DNA from: Actinomycetota bacterium
GTDB lineage: Bacteria; Actinomycetota; Actinomycetes; Nanopelagicales; Nanopelagicaceae
Direction of reading: 5' to 3'
Assembly: GCA_005787645.1 (NCBI GenBank)
Contig: SYAM01000041.1
Coordinates: 1 to 8,119 of the forward strand
DNA: 8,119 bases
Every line of letters begins with the position of its first letter. Within the stretch, counting starts at the first letter, position 1. The notes under the pieces are model-generated. The model had not been told where the DNA came from and made no database searches. It saw nothing but the letters and a program-made list of their open reading frames with translations. A program made the translations under genes and the position numbers. Shown piece after piece: positions 6,226-8,119 of the stretch.

Positions 6226-6246
6226 TAGACCGTCAGTGCCGGTCTA
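6226..6246. repeat. Perfect 7-bp inverted repeat, possible operator
   Basis: TAGACCG (6226-6232) and CGGTCTA (6240-6246) are exact reverse complements around a 7-nt centre, 12 bp before the start of the zinc-ribbon gene. The repeat covers the region where RNA polymerase would bind between -35 and -10, a normal place for a repressor site. It could equally fold as a hairpin, but no T run follows on either strand, so a terminator is unlikely. Confidence 0.45.
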
Positions 6247-6252
6247 TACGCT
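6247..6252 (+). promoter_or_regulatory. Candidate -10 box for the zinc-ribbon gene
   Basis: TACGCT (TANNNT) ends 6 nt before the ATG at 6259, the same geometry as the nitroreductase promoter, which would make the message leaderless. An overlapping TATACG at 6245-6250 is an alternative. No convincing -35 is seen. No ribosome-binding site precedes the ATG, which supports a leaderless start. Confidence 0.35.
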
Positions 6253-6258
6253 TCATCT

Positions 6259-6504
6259 ATGGAACCACAGCCAGCAAGTCGTAAGCAGTTCCGGACATTG
6301 ACCTGTCCTGAATGCCAGCAAAGAGGTTTGTTTAGAACAATTTTATGGGGAATGCCTGACCCGGAGAATTTTGATTTTGAGAAATATGCAGTGGGTGGGT
6401 GTTGTCCCCCGTCTGCTTGGCCACCAGATTGTCGATGCTCAGGGTGCGGCTTTGAAGGTTATCGAGTTGTGATTAGTGGTCAAGGTATGGGATACGAATA
6501 TTAG
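6259..6504 (+). CDS. Small zinc-ribbon protein
   Basis: An 81-residue protein with two cysteine pairs suited to bind one zinc ion: CPEC at residues 16-19 and CSGC at 60-63 (C60 and C63). Extra cysteines lie at 48, 49 and 58. Between the pairs are GMPDPE (31-36) and VGGCC (45-49). This layout (CPxC, a G-x-P-x-PE segment, GGC, then a second CxxC) matches small uncharacterised bacterial zinc-ribbon proteins that carry YGxPxPE and GGC in the same places. Its function is unknown; such ribbons can bind nucleic acid or protein. There is no signal peptide or membrane segment, so it is probably cytoplasmic. It stands alone, with a candidate operator and leaderless promoter upstream, and is convergent with the P450 gene (53 bp between stops). 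No transcription terminator is evident in that gap. Confidence 0.8.
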   Translation: MEPQPASRKQFRTLTCPECQQRGLFRTILWGMPDPENFDFEKYAVGGCCPPSAWPPDCRCSGCGFEGYRVVISGQGMGYEY

Positions 6505-6557
6505 ATGCGGAAAAGTTAAAGCAGTAGTTTCCTCGAGCAAGGCATTGCTACTAAATC

Positions 6558-7790
6558 TTAATTACTTGATAACCAAAGTTGAAGAGGTTTACGAAATGTC
6601 ATTAATTCTGGAAATGTCGGCTTCGGTTCGTGCAAAACAAAGGTAGGTAGCCGTTCAAGTAGTTGGCGTAGCGCGATTTTCGCCTCGAGTCGAGCAAGTG
6701 GCGCTCCCAGGCAAAAATGGATGCCGTGTCCAAAACTTACGTTTCCAGGATCAGTTCTGGTGATATTAAAGGTGTCAGGATTTTGGAATTTCTTCGGGTC
6801 GCGATTTGCAGCGCCGATCATGAAGTGGACGCTGTCGCCTTTCTTAATCTGTTTTCCTAGAATCTCAAGATCGATTGATGCGATCCGGCCTGTTTTTTGG
6901 ACAGAGGAATCAAAGCGAAGCGTCTCTTCTACTGCAGCCGGGATCAAGTCAAAGTTTGAGCGAAGCAAAAGTTCTTGATCTGGATTGTTTATCAAAGCGA
7001 GAACCATATTCCCGATCAGGCCCTCAGTAGTTTCAAAGCCGGCGAAGAAAAGTTGGATCGTGAGACCAACGATTTCAATGTCAGTTAGTCCATCGCCACT
7101 TTCATCTTTAGGGGCATTCACAATTTTACTTAACAAGCCATCATTGGGATTGCGACGAAGTTCGACAAAAAGTTCTAACAAATATTCCTGGGCTTCGCGC
7201 GCAACAGTTTCTCCGTGTTCGGCCTGTTCTGTCGTGAGTCGCGCTGAAGCAGTGAAATCAGCGAAACCATCAGCCCAACGTTTAAGGTCCCACCTTTTCT
7301 CGAGTGGTATCCCAAGAAGTTCACAAATTACGATTGCAGGAAGTTGGAAGGAGAAGTCATCTACGAGATTGAATACATCCTTAGACATGGCAACATCCAG
7401 TAAGTCGCTCACGATCCTCTCGATGTTTGGTTCGAAAGCAGTGACGGTTCGCGGTGTGAAAGATTTATTAACTAGGCGCCGGAGCCGAGTATGTGCAGGT
7501 GCATCCTGGAAGACAATCCAGTTGCTGACATTAGTAATTGCGTGCGACAAATTTTCGAGTTGATCTGGTGAAAGATGCGAAGAGGCTTTTGCGATGCGTT
7601 CGCTTTGATTGAAGAAATCATCTCCCCCAAGCCCTTTTTCGACTTCATTAAATGTTGTCACAATCCATGCTTGGGCGATCTCGCTCCAAAAGACGGGTGA
7701 CTCTTCATGAAGTTTTCGATAGATCGGGTAAGGATCGAGGAAGTAATCACCAACGAGGAATTGTGAAATGCCGGTCTGATTTGTCGCCAT
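6558..7790 (-). CDS. Cytochrome P450, soluble bacterial type
   Basis: A haem monooxygenase that probably inserts oxygen into a small organic molecule in the cytoplasm. All P450 signatures are present in its 410 residues: DAPAHTRLRRLVNKSFTPR (96-114, C-helix), the I-helix oxygen-activation motif AGFETT (250-255), the K-helix ExxR (E289, R292), NRDPKKFQNPDTF (329-341), and the haem loop FGHGIHFCLG (353-362) with C360 as the axial thiolate. Length is typical of soluble class I P450s of the CYP107-like kind, and there is no membrane anchor. Such enzymes need a ferredoxin and a ferredoxin reductase, and neither gene is nearby, so electrons must come from partners elsewhere. The substrate cannot be deduced. 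The C-terminal region common in relatives (LPVRF-type) is replaced by FRKPLQLWL. The start is ATG with a good ribosome site. No biosynthetic neighbours are seen. Confidence 0.95.
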   Translation of the reverse strand: MATNQTGISQFLVGDYFLDPYPIYRKLHEESPVFWSEIAQAWIVTTFNEVEKGLGGDDFFNQSERIAKASSHLSPDQLENLSHAITNVSNWIVFQDAPAHTRLRRLVNKSFTPRTVTAFEPNIERIVSDLLDVAMSKDVFNLVDDFSFQLPAIVICELLGIPLEKRWDLKRWADGFADFTASARLTTEQAEHGETVAREAQEYLLELFVELRRNPNDGLLSKIVNAPKDESGDGLTDIEIVGLTIQLFFAGFETTEGLIGNMVLALINNPDQELLLRSNFDLIPAAVEETLRFDSSVQKTGRIASIDLEILGKQIKKGDSVHFMIGAANRDPKKFQNPDTFNITRTDPGNVSFGHGIHFCLGAPLARLEAKIALRQLLERLPTFVLHEPKPTFPELMTFRKPLQLWLSSN

Positions 7791-7795
7791 GAAAA

Positions 7796-7803
7796 CCTTC
7801 CCT
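7796..7803 (-). promoter_or_regulatory. Ribosome-binding site of the P450 gene
   Basis: The minus strand reads AGGGAAGG, 5 nt before the ATG at 7790, a good Shine-Dalgarno match that fixes this start. It stands out because several neighbouring genes appear leaderless, so the P450 message should have a real 5' leader. Confidence 0.65.
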
Positions 7804-7815
7804 GGGTGCGAAGTC

Positions 7816-7846
7816 AGAATACTCGCTGGTGCGGCAGTTATGTCAT
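7816..7846 (-). promoter_or_regulatory. Candidate promoter of the P450 gene
   Basis: On the minus strand ATGACA (7846-7841) is followed 19 bp later by TATTCT (7821-7816). Both hexamers are near the sigma-70 consensus but the spacing is long. Transcription would begin about 20 nt before the ATG, leaving room for the ribosome site at 7796-7803. Confidence 0.35.
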
Positions 7847-7871
7847 TTTATGGGGAATGATGAAACGAGAT

Positions 7872-7900
7872 CAGACAATTACCCCTGTATAGACTATCCT
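7872..7900 (+). promoter_or_regulatory. Leaderless promoter of the right-edge secreted-protein gene
   Basis: CAGACA (7872-7877) and TATCCT (7895-7900) are separated by exactly 17 bp, and TATCCT ends 6 nt before the ATG at 7907, so transcription should begin on the start codon. An overlapping TAGACT at 7890-7895 is an alternative -10. No ribosome site is present, in keeping with a leaderless message. Confidence 0.5.
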
Positions 7901-7906
7901 CACCAA

Positions 7907-8119
7907 ATGAGACGGGTTTTTACAGTAGCTATTGTCGCTTTACTTGTAATTGCTAACCCTTCATTTACCAGCGCCACTGGCGTTATTGATGAACAATATT
8001 CCTTAGGTACATCCGACAGTAAAAATGCGAAGAAGAGTGGAGTTATCTATGAAGAGAACGTAGATACTCTACGAATTCCCTCGCTCCTATTTTCATATGA
8101 AGAAGTTGTCAAACCGCCA
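7907..8119 (+). CDS. Secreted protein, N-terminal part (cut by window edge)
   Basis: An open frame of 71 residues that runs off the right edge. It starts MRRVFTVAIVALLVIANP: two arginines, a hydrophobic core (residues 4-16), then small residues with a likely signal-peptidase I site after A23 (TSA-TG). There is no lipobox. The mature part seen so far (GVIDEQYSLGTSDSK onward) is polar and matches no family I recognise. The start is supported by the signal peptide and by a TATCCT box 6 nt before the ATG. It is divergent from the P450 gene across 116 bp. It is too short to say whether it is related to the larger secreted protein at 3699-5186; the two signal peptides are not clearly alike. Confidence 0.75.
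   Translation, partial: MRRVFTVAIVALLVIANPSFTSATGVIDEQYSLGTSDSKNAKKSGVIYEENVDTLRIPSLLFSYEEVVKPP

Noticed and set aside
6110..6301. A 63-codon plus-strand open frame across the methylase relic and the palindrome.
   Set aside because: It overlaps the zinc-ribbon start in another frame, has no ribosome site, and shows no recognisable motif.
6505..6557. Possible terminator between the convergent zinc-ribbon and P450 genes (AGTAG with CTACT).
   Set aside because: The stem is only 5 bp with a long loop and no T run, too weak to call.
6985..7563. A 192-codon plus-strand open frame inside the P450 gene.
   Set aside because: It is a serine/arginine-rich antisense shadow of conserved P450 sequence with no start signals.
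6341..7859. Exact 14-bp direct repeat TTTTATGGGGAATG at 6341-6354 and 7846-7859.
   Set aside because: One copy is inside the zinc-ribbon coding sequence and the other is intergenic. A single 14-bp match in 8 kb is within chance by a rough estimate (about one in eight windows), and nothing else marks the ends as element borders.
3545..8119. Search for an intact defence system, transposon or CRISPR array in the accessory-like part.
   Set aside because: There are no regularly spaced repeats, transposase motifs or integrase motifs; only the methyltransferase and DinB-like relics remain.

Overview
The window looks like chromosome of an actinobacterium with moderate-to-low GC content. The short chorismate-binding PabB, the PGPGW membrane protein, the Gly-Cys-Val tRNA cluster without encoded CCA ends, and start codons placed 6 to 8 nt after a TANNNT box (leaderless transcripts) all fit that group. 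The modest GC content and compact spacing would suit freshwater Nanopelagicales (acI) relatives. The lineage is inferred; no marker gene here settles it.

Layout. Positions 3189 to 1 on the minus strand form one likely transcription unit: pabB, pabC, a small PGPGW-family membrane protein that overlaps pabC by 4 nt, and the N-terminal half of thrS, which runs off the left edge. It joins p-aminobenzoate (folate) synthesis to threonyl-tRNA synthetase. From 3266 to 3544 three tRNA genes lie on the plus strand: Gly(GCC), Cys(GCA), Val(GAC). The tRNA-Val gene is followed directly by a headless gene fragment that resembles the end of a DinB-family protein. A large secreted protein of unknown function follows on the minus strand (5186 to 3699). 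It is divergent from a nitroreductase-family flavoprotein (5234 to 5968), and only 47 bp lie between their start codons.

From 5965 to 6258 there is no intact gene. The minus strand there carries a recognisable start of a DNA methyltransferase gene that breaks off before its catalytic motifs, probably a relic of a lost modification or restriction system. Next come an operator-like inverted repeat, a small cysteine-rich zinc-ribbon protein (6259 to 6504), a convergent cytochrome P450 (7790 to 6558), and the start of a second secreted protein (7907 to the right edge), divergent from the P450.

I see no intact mobile element, CRISPR array or multi-gene defence system. The left part is housekeeping. 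The right part (3545 to 8119) is accessory-like, with single-gene units in alternating orientation and two gene relics. The most interesting signals are those relics and the compact overlapping promoters, not a clear new system.
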